Part shown: positions 24,524 through 32,859 of the stretch, piece by piece | Layout: each line of letters begins with the position of its first letter | Position numbering within the stretch: position 1 is the stretch's first letter | DNA from: Aliidiomarina sp047920995 | GTDB taxonomy: Bacteria > Pseudomonadota > Gammaproteobacteria > Enterobacterales > Alteromonadaceae | Assembly (NCBI RefSeq): GCF_047920995.1 | Contig: NZ_JBLRWZ010000030.1 | Coordinates: forward strand, 1-32,859 | DNA: 32,859 nucleotides | Direction: 5' to 3' | The notes under the pieces: generated by a model | Database searches by the model: none | The model's input: the letters and a program-made list of their open reading frames with translations, nothing else | Told to the model about the DNA's origin: nothing | Program-made: the position numbers and the translations under genes

Positions 24524-27169
24524 ATGATAAAACTACCCACACTAATGAAGAAGGCTTCTGTAGCGCTAGTTGCCGCAGTAGCGTTTACCGCAGGGGGAAT
24601 CAGTACCGCGATCGCCGCTGATTTAGATTATTACCTGCCTAGCAATGTTAGCTACGATGAAAGTATTCCAAAACCCGCTGAGATCCTTGGCTTCGAAGTA
24701 GGTGAGTGGCATGCTCGCCCAGAGCAAATTGCTCGCTATATGGAAGTGCTCGCCCAACGCTCTAACCGGATTACTCTCGAAATCACTGGCCGCTCGCATG
24801 AGTATCGGCCAATGATGATGCTAAAAATTAGTGCGCCAGAAAACCAAAACCGCCTCGAAGAAATGCGCCAACAACATATGGCAGTTACCGATCCAAGCCA
24901 GAACGTAAACGCCAAAGAAGCTCCATTAGTTATTTATATGGGCTACAGTGTGCACGGTGATGAGCCATCAGGTTCAAACGCTGCACTACTTACGGCCTAT
25001 TATTTAGCCGCAGCACAAGGCCCAGAAATTGATGCCTGGCTTGATAATACCGTGATCTTACTTGATCCAATGTATAACCCAGATGGCTTAGCGCGCTTTG
25101 CTACTTGGGTAAATCAATACCAAAGCATGACCCCAGGTTCTGATCGCCAACATCGCGAGCATCAGCAAGATTGGCTGCGGGGTCGGCAAAATCATTACTG
25201 GTTTGATTTGAACCGTGATTGGTTACTGCTCCAGCACCCGGAATCACAAGCACGTATTTCTGCTTACCAACGCTGGATGCCAAACGTACTTACTGATCAT
25301 CATGAAATGGGTACCGATGCCACTTACTTTTTCCAGCCTGGTATTCCTTCACGGAAAAACCCACTTACGCCAGATGAAAACGTACGCTTAACCGAACGGT
25401 TAGCAGAGTTCCATGGCCGCGCGCTCGATAAAGTACATAGCATTTACTACACCGAAGAATCATTCGATGATTTCTACTACGGTAAAGGTTCAAGCTACCC
25501 TGATGCACAAGGTACTATTGCAATTCTATTCGAACAAGCCTCTTCACGCGGTCATTTGCAAGAATCAATTAATGGTGATGTATCCTTTCCATTCACTATT
25601 AAAAACCAATTTATTACTTCACTTTCTACTATCGAAGGTTCGGTAGCAGAGCGTGAATGGTTATTAGATTTCCAGCAACGATTCTTCAAAGAGAACATGG
25701 AACTCGCAGGCCGAGAAAACTTTGATGGCTACATGTTGCGCGAAGCAGACCAAGGCCGCATGCATGAGTTACTGCGTATTTTACGCGCTCACTCAATTGA
25801 TGCTTACCCGGTTACGGAAAGCTTTACCGTAAACAACGTAACTTATCGCCCGGGTGAGGCCTATTACGTACCAATTCGCCAGCGTAACTACCGGCTATTA
25901 AAAGGTGCGTTTACCACTCGTCAAGATTTCCCAGACAACACTTTCTACGATGTATCAGCCTGGACATTACCTATGGCGTTCAATGTAGAGTTTGCGGAAG
26001 TTCGCCAAAATCGCCGCTTCCGTGTTGCTAGCGAAGCATGGCAAGCGCCAGCAGAGTTCGAAGCAAATCAACTAGCACAAACCGATGTTGGTTATATATT
26101 TGGTTGGGAAGCCCATTTCGCGCCGCGCTTATTGAACCGATTATTGCAAGAAGGGATTCATGCGCGATTAGCAGCCGATGAAATGAGTGTTACTTCACCA
26201 AATGGCGAGCAGAAGCTGGCTAACGGTGCGGTAATTGTAACGCGGGCTTACCAGGATCATGCGTGGGAAGATGTGCAAGCCACTCTTACCAAATTGGCCG
26301 ATGAAAACGAAGTACGGGTGCACACCATTGCCAGCGGCATGACCCCTAGTACGGGTATGGATATTGGTAGCCGGAGTATTAATCCAGCCACTGAACCGAA
26401 AGTAATGATTGTGATTGGCGATGGCGTGAACCTGCAAGAATCAGGCGAAGCGTGGTACTACTTCGACCGTCATTTAAACATTCCGGTTACCATGATTGAA
26501 ACACAACGCTTAGATCGTGCCGATATCAGCCGCTACACGCACATTGTGCTAGTAGATGGCCACTACCGTACTCTTAGCGACCGCTTCAAAGCCAGCTTGC
26601 AACAATGGGTTCGCAGTGGCGGTACCTTGATTGGGCAGAAAGGCGGCGCCCGCTGGATGAGTGAGAATAACTTACTCAGTACCACGGTAGTGCCAGCAGA
26701 CGAGTTCAGAGCGAAATTCCCAACCGAAGGTTTACGTTATGGTGATCGGGATCAATATTTTGGTCAACAGCGTATTGCCGGCGCGATATTTAATAGTACA
26801 TTAGATCTTAGCCACCCACTTGCTGTTGGTTACACCCGTGATACCTTGCCAATTTTCAAAAATAGCACCATCGCTTTTGAAAACAGTAGCAGCCCGTTTG
26901 TGGATGTAGCTACTTATACTGAGCAACCAGTATTAGCAGGCTATACTTCAGAGGGTAATCGCGAAGTGTTAAGTGAGCGCACTACTGTGTTGGCCCATCG
27001 TATGGGTAGCGGCCGGGTGATTGGGTTTGCAGATAATGTGAACTTCCGGGGTTACTTCTGGGGCACCACTCGCTTAATGGCAAATGCGATTTTCTTCTCG
27101 CAGTACGCACTTGGCACCGCCGGTGATGAAGCAGAAGAGGAAGAAGACGAAAACGCGCACTCGCACTAA
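24524..27169 (+). CDS. Exported M14 family zinc carboxypeptidase with GATase-like C-terminal region
   Basis: Secreted or periplasmic metallopeptidase probably used in peptide degradation. 881 residues. A signal peptide (about 1-31, ending AIAA) precedes the M14 domain (about 60-380). Zinc residues are H144 and E147 in HGDEPSG and H259 or H260 in TDHHEMG; DLNRDW (228-233) resembles the substrate-carboxylate loop; the catalytic Glu is E337 in LFEQASSRG. The roughly 500 C-terminal residues include a Rossmann-like part (about 620-720, VMIVIGDGVN and THIVLVDGHY) like the class I glutamine-amidotransferase fold, as in other large M14 proteins. It ends in an acidic, His-containing tail (EAEEEEDENAHSH). 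TAGGAG lies 7 bases before the ATG. Confidence 0.92.
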   Translation: MIKLPTLMKKASVALVAAVAFTAGGISTAIAADLDYYLPSNVSYDESIPKPAEILGFEVGEWHARPEQIARYMEVLAQRSNRITLEITGRSHEYRPMMMLKISAPENQNRLEEMRQQHMAVTDPSQNVNAKEAPLVIYMGYSVHGDEPSGSNAALLTAYYLAAAQGPEIDAWLDNTVILLDPMYNPDGLARFATWVNQYQSMTPGSDRQHREHQQDWLRGRQNHYWFDLNRDWLLLQHPESQARISAYQRWMPNVLTDHHEMGTDATYFFQPGIPSRKNPLTPDENVRLTERLAEFHGRALDKVHSIYYTEESFDDFYYGKGSSYPDAQGTIAILFEQASSRGHLQESINGDVSFPFTIKNQFITSLSTIEGSVAEREWLLDFQQRFFKENMELAGRENFDGYMLREADQGRMHELLRILRAHSIDAYPVTESFTVNNVTYRPGEAYYVPIRQRNYRLLKGAFTTRQDFPDNTFYDVSAWTLPMAFNVEFAEVRQNRRFRVASEAWQAPAEFEANQLAQTDVGYIFGWEAHFAPRLLNRLLQEGIHARLAADEMSVTSPNGEQKLANGAVIVTRAYQDHAWEDVQATLTKLADENEVRVHTIASGMTPSTGMDIGSRSINPATEPKVMIVIGDGVNLQESGEAWYYFDRHLNIPVTMIETQRLDRADISRYTHIVLVDGHYRTLSDRFKASLQQWVRSGGTLIGQKGGARWMSENNLLSTTVVPADEFRAKFPTEGLRYGDRDQYFGQQRIAGAIFNSTLDLSHPLAVGYTRDTLPIFKNSTIAFENSSSPFVDVATYTEQPVLAGYTSEGNREVLSERTTVLAHRMGSGRVIGFADNVNFRGYFWGTTRLMANAIFFSQYALGTAGDEAEEEEDENAHSH

Positions 27170-27188
27170 TTTGCGTTGCGCATTCCAG

Positions 27189-27220
27189 CATTACGCCTAG
27201 CAATCAAGCTAGGCGTAATG
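27189..27220 (+). repeat. Perfect 13-bp-stem hairpin between the M14 and acyl-CoA transferase genes
   Basis: Arms at 27189-27201 and 27208-27220 pair perfectly around a 6-base loop. The hairpin begins about 20 bases after the M14 stop and ends 4 bases before GAGGAG, the ribosome site of the next gene. It lacks a T tract, so it may be a processing or mRNA-stability element, or a translation modulator, rather than a classical terminator. Confidence 0.6.
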
Positions 27221-27237
27221 ATGCTGAGGAGCTAGCA

Positions 27238-29130
27238 ATGCAGGAACCACAACATCCCCACCTTAAGCCTAATCGCGCCATTGCTGGCCAACTGCGCTAC
27301 CAAGGCAAACCTGCACAATGGCCACAATTAGTAAAATCCGGCAACCGTATTTTTATTGGTACCCACGCAGCCGTACCCCACGCACTTATTAACGATTTGT
27401 TAGCTAATTGCAGCTATCTTCATGATGTGGAGATTGTGCAAGTAGGCGCATTTGGTGATAACCAATGGGTTGAGCCCAAGTATCTGCAAAACTTTAAAGT
27501 GAATACGTTATTTATAGGTGGCGAACAAGTGCGAAAAGCTGTGGCCGAAGGGCGCGCCGATTATACACCCGCCTTTATGTCGGATATTCCCTCGCTATTT
27601 ACCGATGAAATTTTACCTCTCGATGCTGCACTGATTATGGTGAGCCCCGCAGACGAGCATGGTTATCATTCATTAGGCGTTTCTGTAGATATTGTTTCCG
27701 CAGCGCTGCGCAGTGCCAAGCTGGTAATTGCGCAAGTAAATCCGCAGATGCCAGTAACCTTTGGCCAAGCCTTTATTCATAAAGGCCAAATTGATGCGCT
27801 TTTTTATGCTAACGAGGCACTGCTAGAAATCCACCCTCCGCAGCTTGATCCGGTTGCTGAGCGCGTAGGCCAATATGTTTCTCGATTAATTGATGATGGC
27901 GCTACGATTCAAATTGGTTTTGGCAAAGTGTGCGAAGCCACGTTGCGCTACTTAGGTAATCACAAAGATTTAGGGGTACACAGCGAGCTCATTACCGATG
28001 GCATTATGGATTTAATGCTGCAAGGGGTAATTAATAACCGCAAAAAAACCTTTCATCAGCACAAAGTAGTAACCAGTTTCGCTATTGGCACCCAGCGTTT
28101 ATATGATTTTGTGAATCACAATCCACACCTTGGCTTTTACCCTAGTGAATATGTAAATTCGCCTGCCAATATTGCCCGTAACGATAATATGGTTTCCATT
28201 AATAGCGCGATTGAAGTGGATTTAACCGGGCAAGTAGTATCTGATTCCATTGGCTATCATTTTTACTCGGGCATTGGTGGCCAAGTAGATTTCAGCCGCG
28301 GAGCTTCTATGAGTGCCGGCGGTAAACCGGTAATCGCGCTCCCCTCTACCGCGAAAAACGGTACCGTTTCCCGAATTGTACCGCACATTACCGAAGGGGG
28401 CGGCGTGGTTACCTCGCGCGCCCACGTGTATTATGTTGTTACCGAGTTTGGTGTGGCTTCATTACGTGGAAAAAGCATTCGCGAGCGCGCCTTAGAATTA
28501 ATTCGAGTGGCGCATCCGAAGTTCCGTGAAACGCTGCTACAAGAAGTTCGCAAGCACTATTACGTGCCCCACTATCAGCAACAAACGCCGGTGGAAGTTC
28601 CCGAGCTTGGGGAAATTGGCTTTCAACGGCTAGATATTAATGGCGAAGCTTATGATTTGCGCCCATTAAACCCAAGTGATGAGCGACGCCTGCAAGAGTT
28701 TTTCTATTCGCATACCAAAGAAACCCTGCAAATGCGCTATAACACGGTGCCTACGCAAATGAGCCGAGAGAAATCCTGCAACTTAGTGAGCGTAGATCAA
28801 TCGCGAGATATAGCGCTTTGCATCGTGCGCCAGCATGGTTCGGTTTCTCAAATTCAAGCGGTGGGCCGCTATTACCTTAGCCATGATGGCAGTAATTGCG
28901 AAGTGGCGTTTGTTACCCGGGAAACCAATCAAGGCAAAGGTATGGCAAAGATCTTGTTAACCGAAATGAAACGTATTGCTACGTTACGTGGTGTTCAGCG
29001 CATGCTTGCGTATGTGCGTGCCGAAAACCAGAAGATGCTCGCGGTATTTGAGAAGGCTGGCTTTCGCCGCTTACCCGCCGACGAGCCCGGCGAAGTATAC
29101 TTAGAGTTATTATTAACCCCTGAAGCGTGA
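27238..29130 (+). CDS. Acetyl-CoA hydrolase/transferase fused to a GNAT acetyltransferase domain
   Basis: 630 residues. Residues about 10-450 form an acetyl-CoA hydrolase/CoA-transferase family domain: GFGKVCEATL (228-237), HSELITDGIMDL with the probable catalytic E250, GIGGQVDFSRGA (345-356) and the segment ALPSTAKNGTVSRIVPHI. Residues about 470-630 form a GNAT domain with the acetyl-CoA pyrophosphate loop Q565-GKGMA and the AENQKMLAVFEKAGF helix. The first part would move CoA between acyl groups or release acetate; the second would acetylate an amine, probably a protein lysine or small molecule. No anchor or signal. GAGGAG lies before the ATG. The deacetylase gene follows after 7 bases. The fusion is known as an annotation class; its physiological role is unclear. 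Confidence 0.93.
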   Translation: MQEPQHPHLKPNRAIAGQLRYQGKPAQWPQLVKSGNRIFIGTHAAVPHALINDLLANCSYLHDVEIVQVGAFGDNQWVEPKYLQNFKVNTLFIGGEQVRKAVAEGRADYTPAFMSDIPSLFTDEILPLDAALIMVSPADEHGYHSLGVSVDIVSAALRSAKLVIAQVNPQMPVTFGQAFIHKGQIDALFYANEALLEIHPPQLDPVAERVGQYVSRLIDDGATIQIGFGKVCEATLRYLGNHKDLGVHSELITDGIMDLMLQGVINNRKKTFHQHKVVTSFAIGTQRLYDFVNHNPHLGFYPSEYVNSPANIARNDNMVSINSAIEVDLTGQVVSDSIGYHFYSGIGGQVDFSRGASMSAGGKPVIALPSTAKNGTVSRIVPHITEGGGVVTSRAHVYYVVTEFGVASLRGKSIRERALELIRVAHPKFRETLLQEVRKHYYVPHYQQQTPVEVPELGEIGFQRLDINGEAYDLRPLNPSDERRLQEFFYSHTKETLQMRYNTVPTQMSREKSCNLVSVDQSRDIALCIVRQHGSVSQIQAVGRYYLSHDGSNCEVAFVTRETNQGKGMAKILLTEMKRIATLRGVQRMLAYVRAENQKMLAVFEKAGFRRLPADEPGEVYLELLLTPEA

Positions 29131-29137
29131 GAAGCCA

Positions 29138-30061
29138 ATGTCGATAACTATTTTTAGCCATGCCGCCTGTGCGTTACACCGGGTTACCGAAGTTCACCCC
29201 GAATGCCCTGAACGGCTCGGTGCAGTAAATGATCAGCTCATTCGCTCAGGCCTTGAGTATGTGATCACGCAAAAAGATGCTACCCAGGCAAACAAAAACG
29301 ATTTGTATCGCGCCCATGATGTAGCCTATGTAAATGATGTATATGCCAAAGCCCCTTCGGATCCGGAAAACCACGTATGGCTAGACCCAGATACAGTAAT
29401 GACCGCCGGTACCTTAGAAGCGGCACTGTATGCGGCAGGCAGCGGTATTAATGGTATTGACGAAATTATGCAAAGTGCTAATCAACGGGCATTTTGTGCA
29501 GTACGGCCACCCGGCCATCATGCAACACGCAGCGCAGCGATGGGCTTTTGCGTGTTCAACAATATTGCAGTAGCTGCCCTGTATGCGTTGCATGAATATG
29601 ATATTCAACGCATTGCGATCATTGATTTTGATGTTCACCACGGTAATGGCACCGAGGATATTTTTTTACAGGATGATCGGGTGCTGTTCTGTTCATCGTT
29701 TCAGCACCCGCTGTACCCGAATACCGGCACCGATACCATTAGCCCACACGTAATCAATATTCCGATGCCGGCAGGCTGCGAGGGTTTTGAATGGCAAGCG
29801 GCTGTGCGGGAGCGCTGGTTCCCTGCTATCGATGCATTCGCCCCCGATCTTATTCTCGTTTCTGCTGGTTTTGATGGCCATTTAGAAGACGACATGGCGC
29901 AGTTTAATTTGCGTGAAGATGATTATTTTTGGATTGGTAAAGAACTAAAAAAGCTAGCTGATATGCACTGCCAAGGCCGCATGCTGGCAATGCTTGAGGG
30001 TGGTTATGATTTCAGCTCATTAGGCCGCAGTGTGGTGGCCTTTTTGAAAGGCATTTTGTAG
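29138..30061 (+). CDS. Histone deacetylase family (class II-like) amidohydrolase
   Basis: Zinc-dependent deacetylase of lysines, polyamines or other acetylated amines. The 307-residue single catalytic domain is complete. Active-site residues: H127 and H128 in RPPGHHAT; zinc ligands D165 and H167 in DFDVHHGNGT and D246 in SAGFDGH; Y290 in LEGGY. The N-terminal HPECPERLGAV loop is typical of the bacterial and class II branch. No signal peptide, so cytosolic. Its ATG is 7 bases after the stop of the acyl-CoA transferase-GNAT gene, so both enzymes are very likely made together. Only a poor ribosome site (GAGAAG) is visible, which suggests translational coupling. Confidence 0.94.
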   Translation: MSITIFSHAACALHRVTEVHPECPERLGAVNDQLIRSGLEYVITQKDATQANKNDLYRAHDVAYVNDVYAKAPSDPENHVWLDPDTVMTAGTLEAALYAAGSGINGIDEIMQSANQRAFCAVRPPGHHATRSAAMGFCVFNNIAVAALYALHEYDIQRIAIIDFDVHHGNGTEDIFLQDDRVLFCSSFQHPLYPNTGTDTISPHVINIPMPAGCEGFEWQAAVRERWFPAIDAFAPDLILVSAGFDGHLEDDMAQFNLREDDYFWIGKELKKLADMHCQGRMLAMLEGGYDFSSLGRSVVAFLKGIL

Positions 30062-30102
30062 CGCTCATTACATTGGCGTACATGCACATACTTGGCCCGC
30101 AG

Positions 30103-30804
30103 CTAAACAGGCTCTTTTTTCGGTGTGTAAGCAACGGCCCATGCATCAACCAAGCATGGCCGCTGTTGTTGTAATGCCATGGCAATAGCGTTCACGGTGG
30201 CACCGCTGGTAATCACATCATCTACAATTGCCAAGCGGCTGTATGCTGGCCGCTGCAAGCAACGAAAAGCGCCAGCAAGGTTCGCTTGCCGTTCCGCCTT
30301 ACCCAGTGCATGGCTCGCCTTAGTAGCCCCTCTGCGCAGAGGATAGATTACCGGAATCCCCAACAATCGCCCTACTTCTTCGGCCAATAAAGCGGCCTGA
30401 TTGTAACCGCGTTTAAACCAACGCCGCGTACCCAAAGGCACAACCACTAGCGCATCGGGCAAAAAGATCTTTTCCTGCCGATACAAACTTACCACTTGGG
30501 CGGCCAGGAGGGGCGCAAAGCTATTTACCAAGGCTGGCTGGTGGCTATATTTATACTGCTGTAACCAGCGCGTTACTGGAGCTTCATACGAGAGTGCGGC
30601 GCACCATAATCGGCAGGGGCTGGCAGCTTTGTGCTCTTGCTGAAGCTGCGCTTGCAGATCACCACAACACCTAGGCGGTAAGCGCGGTAGATCGGCAAAA
30701 CAATGTTCGCAAATACCGAATGATAGCTCCGCCGGTAATTCACACAACCAACACACTCCCACCGTTGGTAATTTTTTGCAGAGTACGCGCCAAAGCTTTA
30801 CCAT
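30103..30804 (-). CDS. comF: ComF family phosphoribosyltransferase-like protein
   Basis: Related to competence protein ComF and E. coli GntX; needed for DNA uptake in naturally transformable bacteria and of unclear role elsewhere. From the ATG at 30804 (AGGA about 9 bases upstream) it is 233 residues; an ATG at 30861 would add 19 residues but lacks a clear ribosome site. The N-terminus has a zinc-finger-like Cys set, CWLC followed by CEHC. The C-terminus has the PRPP-binding loop VDDVITSGAT and the RGYNQAALLAE segment. Divergent from bioH, as in many gammaproteobacteria. Converges with the deacetylase gene over a 41-base gap with no obvious terminator. Confidence 0.93.
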   Translation of the reverse strand: MVKLWRVLCKKLPTVGVCWLCELPAELSFGICEHCFADLPRLPPRCCGDLQAQLQQEHKAASPCRLWCAALSYEAPVTRWLQQYKYSHQPALVNSFAPLLAAQVVSLYRQEKIFLPDALVVVPLGTRRWFKRGYNQAALLAEEVGRLLGIPVIYPLRRGATKASHALGKAERQANLAGAFRCLQRPAYSRLAIVDDVITSGATVNAIAMALQQQRPCLVDAWAVAYTPKKEPV

Positions 30805-30920
30805 AGCTTTCTTTCCTAGTAAGCCAATGCAACCGGCCAACCATTGCCTTTGTGCGCTCATACCCGCGCGTTAATAATGGTTGGCAGCATTAGCGATTAA
30901 ACACAGTAAAGGTAGCGTGA

Positions 30921-31805
30921 ATGGTTCAACATGCAGATAAGTTAAGCGTTAACGTACAAGGCTCAGGCGCCCCATTGGTTTTGCTGCATGGCTGGGGGCT
31001 AAACCAAGCGATTTGGTTTCCTATTCGCGCACAACTGGCGCAACACTTTCGCGTGTACACCATTGATTTACCGGGCTTTGGTGAATCAAATTGGCAACAG
31101 GGCAATGAAGATTTTCAGCATACCTGTGCACGTGCAGCAGAGCAGCTTATTGCCAGCATTGGCGAGCCTTTTCATTTAGTTGGCTGGAGTATGGGTGGGT
31201 TGATAGCCACGCAAATTGCCCTCGATTACTCCACCTATGTAAAGCGTTTAGTATGTGTGGCAAGTTCACCATGCTTTGTTGCACGCCCAGATTGGCCAAC
31301 CCCCAGCACCGGCAATATGAGTGCGATGCCGAATGGTGAATGGCCTGGGATTAAGAAAGAAACCCTAGAAACCTTCCGCTATCAGCTCACCACCGATTTC
31401 CGTAAAACCTTGGAGCGCTTCTTGGCGGTGCAAGCATTAGGCAGCCCCGCAGCCCGGGAAGAAATAAAAGCGATGCGGGCACTGCTCGCTGAACGGCCCG
31501 AGCCGCAGCCAGAAGCGTTAGTTGCAGGTTTGCGTTGGTTAGCTGAAGTAGATTTACGCAGTGCGCTGGGTGCATTGAATGTGCCTTCATTGCACATGTA
31601 TGGCCGCCGCGATAGCTTGGTACCGATTGCGGCCAGCGCCGCGGTGGCGAGGTACTTACCAAGCAGCATAGGGCACAGTTCTGAGTTGCATGCTTCTGAG
31701 CAGCACAGCAGCTGCCAGTTTGACGCCAGCGCCCATGCCCCGTTTTTCACCGAACCAGAGTTATTTGTACAACGCCTACAGCAGTTTCTAATGCCAGACG
31801 CTTAG
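30921..31805 (+). CDS. bioH: Pimeloyl-ACP methyl ester carboxylesterase
   Basis: Alpha/beta hydrolase that frees pimeloyl-ACP from its methyl ester, closing the early phase of biotin synthesis. 294 residues, somewhat longer than E. coli BioH (256). Motifs: HGWGLN oxyanion region, nucleophile S90 in GWSMGG, acid D231 in YGRRDSLVP, and base H272 in SAHAPFF. About 13 extra residues rich in Ser and His lie between the D231 loop and H272 compared with E. coli. AAAGG precedes the ATG by 8 bases. The comF neighbour strongly supports the assignment over other hydrolases. A small GCCGC-GAGA-GCGGC hairpin overlaps the stop. Confidence 0.93.
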   Translation: MVQHADKLSVNVQGSGAPLVLLHGWGLNQAIWFPIRAQLAQHFRVYTIDLPGFGESNWQQGNEDFQHTCARAAEQLIASIGEPFHLVGWSMGGLIATQIALDYSTYVKRLVCVASSPCFVARPDWPTPSTGNMSAMPNGEWPGIKKETLETFRYQLTTDFRKTLERFLAVQALGSPAAREEIKAMRALLAERPEPQPEALVAGLRWLAEVDLRSALGALNVPSLHMYGRRDSLVPIAASAAVARYLPSSIGHSSELHASEQHSSCQFDASAHAPFFTEPELFVQRLQQFLMPDA

Positions 31806-31845
31806 CCGCGAGAGCGGCGTACACGCCAGTGTGGAACTATGCAAT

Positions 31846-32655
31846 TCAGCGCTGGCACTGGGGGCAATAAAACGAATTACGTTGGCCAATTTTCACCGCT
31901 TTAATCGGCGTAGCACAGGCTGTACAGGCTTGACCATTGCGCCCATACACCGCTAGCTCTTGTTTAAAGTAGCCTGGCTTACCATCGGCTTTCATAAAAT
32001 CCTTCAAGGTGGTGCCGCCTTGTGTAATCGCCAGCGCAAGAATTTCTTTAATTGCCGCACTAAGTTGCGCAAACCGCGCTTTACTTATCTTACCGGCAGC
32101 CCTGCGCGGGTCGATACCAGTAGCAAACAAGGCCTCATTGGCGTAAATATTGCCAACCCCTACCACCACGGCATTATCCATAATAAAGCTTTTCACCGGC
32201 ATTTTACGGCCACGTGACAACGCGAATAAACGCTCACCATCAAATTCATCGGTAAGCGGTTCTGGGCCTAAGCCTTCGAGCAGCACATGGGTTTCATTCG
32301 GCGCCTGCCATAACACGGCGCCAAACCGGCGCGCATCATTCAACCGCATGCTATAGCCATTATCCAGTTCCAGCTCAAAGTGATCATGCTTTTGCCGCGG
32401 TTGCGAAGTTGGCAACACATGCAGCTTGCCCGACATCCCCAAATGAATAATGAGAGTACCATGCACACAATCAAGCAGCAGGTATTTGGCTCGCCGCCGA
32501 ATGGCTATTATCTTTTCACCCTCTAGCAATTTTACCGCTTCGGGAATTGGCCAACGTAAGGTAGGAAACCATATTTGCACCGCTGTTACTGTTTGTTGCA
32601 ACACGTGCGGGGTAATCCCTAATCGGCTTACTTCAACTTCTGGTAATTCAGGCAT
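31846..32655 (-). CDS. mutM: Formamidopyrimidine-DNA glycosylase
   Basis: Base excision repair enzyme that removes 8-oxoguanine and formamidopyrimidines and nicks the strand. 269 residues. The mature N-terminus begins PELPEVEVSRLGI, with catalytic P2 and E3; K57 in RRAKYLLLD and the HLGMSG segment (71-76) are present, as is the helix-two-turn-helix GVGNIYANEALF. The C-terminal zinc finger has C244, C247, C264 and C267, with R259 for phosphate binding. Converges with bioH over 40 bases. The ribosome site is weak (GGA). Confidence 0.98.
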   Translation of the reverse strand: MPELPEVEVSRLGITPHVLQQTVTAVQIWFPTLRWPIPEAVKLLEGEKIIAIRRRAKYLLLDCVHGTLIIHLGMSGKLHVLPTSQPRQKHDHFELELDNGYSMRLNDARRFGAVLWQAPNETHVLLEGLGPEPLTDEFDGERLFALSRGRKMPVKSFIMDNAVVVGVGNIYANEALFATGIDPRRAAGKISKARFAQLSAAIKEILALAITQGGTTLKDFMKADGKPGYFKQELAVYGRNGQACTACATPIKAVKIGQRNSFYCPQCQR

Positions 32656-32793
32656 ACACTATCCAATTGAATAATTGAGAACTTTTTCGATACCCATAAG
32701 CGCATTTCAAACGTATATTGGCGCAGCAAAGCTGCTAATCGCGGTTTCTAGACATATTACGCTTACATAGCATTACATGAGTACAAAGCATAC
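32656..32793. promoter_or_regulatory. mutM upstream region
   Basis: AT-rich sequence between mutM and the right edge. It must contain the mutM promoter and possibly one for a divergent gene. A short inverted repeat CAATT-GAAT-AATTG (32664-32677) and a 5-bp GCAGC-AAA-GCTGC hairpin are visible. I cannot assign -35/-10 boxes with confidence. Confidence 0.3.
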
Positions 32794-32859
32794 ATGAACC
32801 TAACGCTCGATTCACTGCACCAAACTCAAGGTGAGCTTACTACTGCTATCGATGATGAG
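32794..32859 (+). CDS. Possible start of an unidentified gene, cut by window edge
   Basis: An ATG at 32794 opens 22 codons without a stop to the right edge (MNLTLDSLHQTQ...). No strong ribosome site is visible and the peptide is too short to recognise. Its direction, divergent from mutM with about 140 bases between, makes a real gene plausible. Confidence 0.3.
   Translation, partial: MNLTLDSLHQTQGELTTAIDDE

Noticed and set aside
31805..31818. GCCGC-GAGA-GCGGC hairpin at the bioH stop as a terminator
   Set aside because: Only a 5-bp stem, overlapping the stop codon and without a T tract on either strand.
1..32859. CRISPR arrays, tRNA or rRNA genes, insertion sequences, phage or defence genes
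   Set aside because: No regularly spaced repeats, RNA gene signatures, transposase or phage-like proteins were seen; the gene content is housekeeping throughout.

Overview
The window looks like an ordinary chromosomal segment of a marine-type gammaproteobacterium, most likely from the Alteromonadales and perhaps the Idiomarinaceae. This placement is inference from protein resemblance and gene order. I see no phage, insertion sequence, tRNA, rRNA or CRISPR array, and coding density is very high. About thirty protein genes are visible, nearly all with recognisable housekeeping families. The E. coli neighbourhood ubiCA-plsB-lexA-dinF is recognisable here but opened up: a complete cytochrome c oxidase cluster lies between ubiA and lexA, and a deacetylase gene lies between plsB and dinF.

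Layout. 1-1860: pckA (cut by the left edge) and coaD, both on the minus strand. 2111-7004: a plus-strand run of kbl, tdh, glpE, glpG, ubiC and ubiA with short or overlapping junctions (threonine catabolism, rhodanese and rhomboid protease, ubiquinone synthesis). 7031-15575: a minus-strand heme-copper oxidase cluster, in transcription order ctaC, ctaD, ctaG, ctaE, SURF1, a Sco-like unknown, ctaA, cyoE, Sco. It encodes the caa3-type enzyme (subunit II carries a cytochrome c domain), heme A synthesis and copper insertion. One small plus-strand DUF2909 gene sits inside it. 15576-15984: the only gene-free stretch over 300 bases, rich in inverted repeats. 15985-17094: lexA-sulA with two tandem LexA boxes. 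17192-22194: plsB, a lipoprotein polysaccharide deacetylase, and dinF. 22281-24379: a four-repeat DUF4397 lipoprotein and nfuA. 24524-30061: an exported M14 peptidase, an acetyl-CoA hydrolase/transferase fused to a GNAT domain, and a histone-deacetylase-family enzyme 7 bases behind it. 30103-32655: comF, bioH and mutM. A possible gene start lies at the right edge.

The genes fit an aerobic heterotroph that degrades peptides and amino acids (M14 peptidase, Kbl/Tdh, PckA) and respires through ubiquinone and cytochrome c to a caa3 oxidase. The most promising unexplained signals are regulatory or modular. (1) The DUF4397 gene has a 13-bp inverted repeat whose second arm covers its start codon and which competes with an internal hairpin. 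(2) The acyl-CoA transferase-GNAT fusion is paired with a deacetylase. (3) A small membrane protein in the oxidase cluster has a Sco-like Cys-x3-Cys and His pattern. (4) Four inverted repeats lie one after another downstream of sulA. (5) Two divergent gene pairs have starts only 18 and 23 bases apart. I did not find a clear new multi-gene system.
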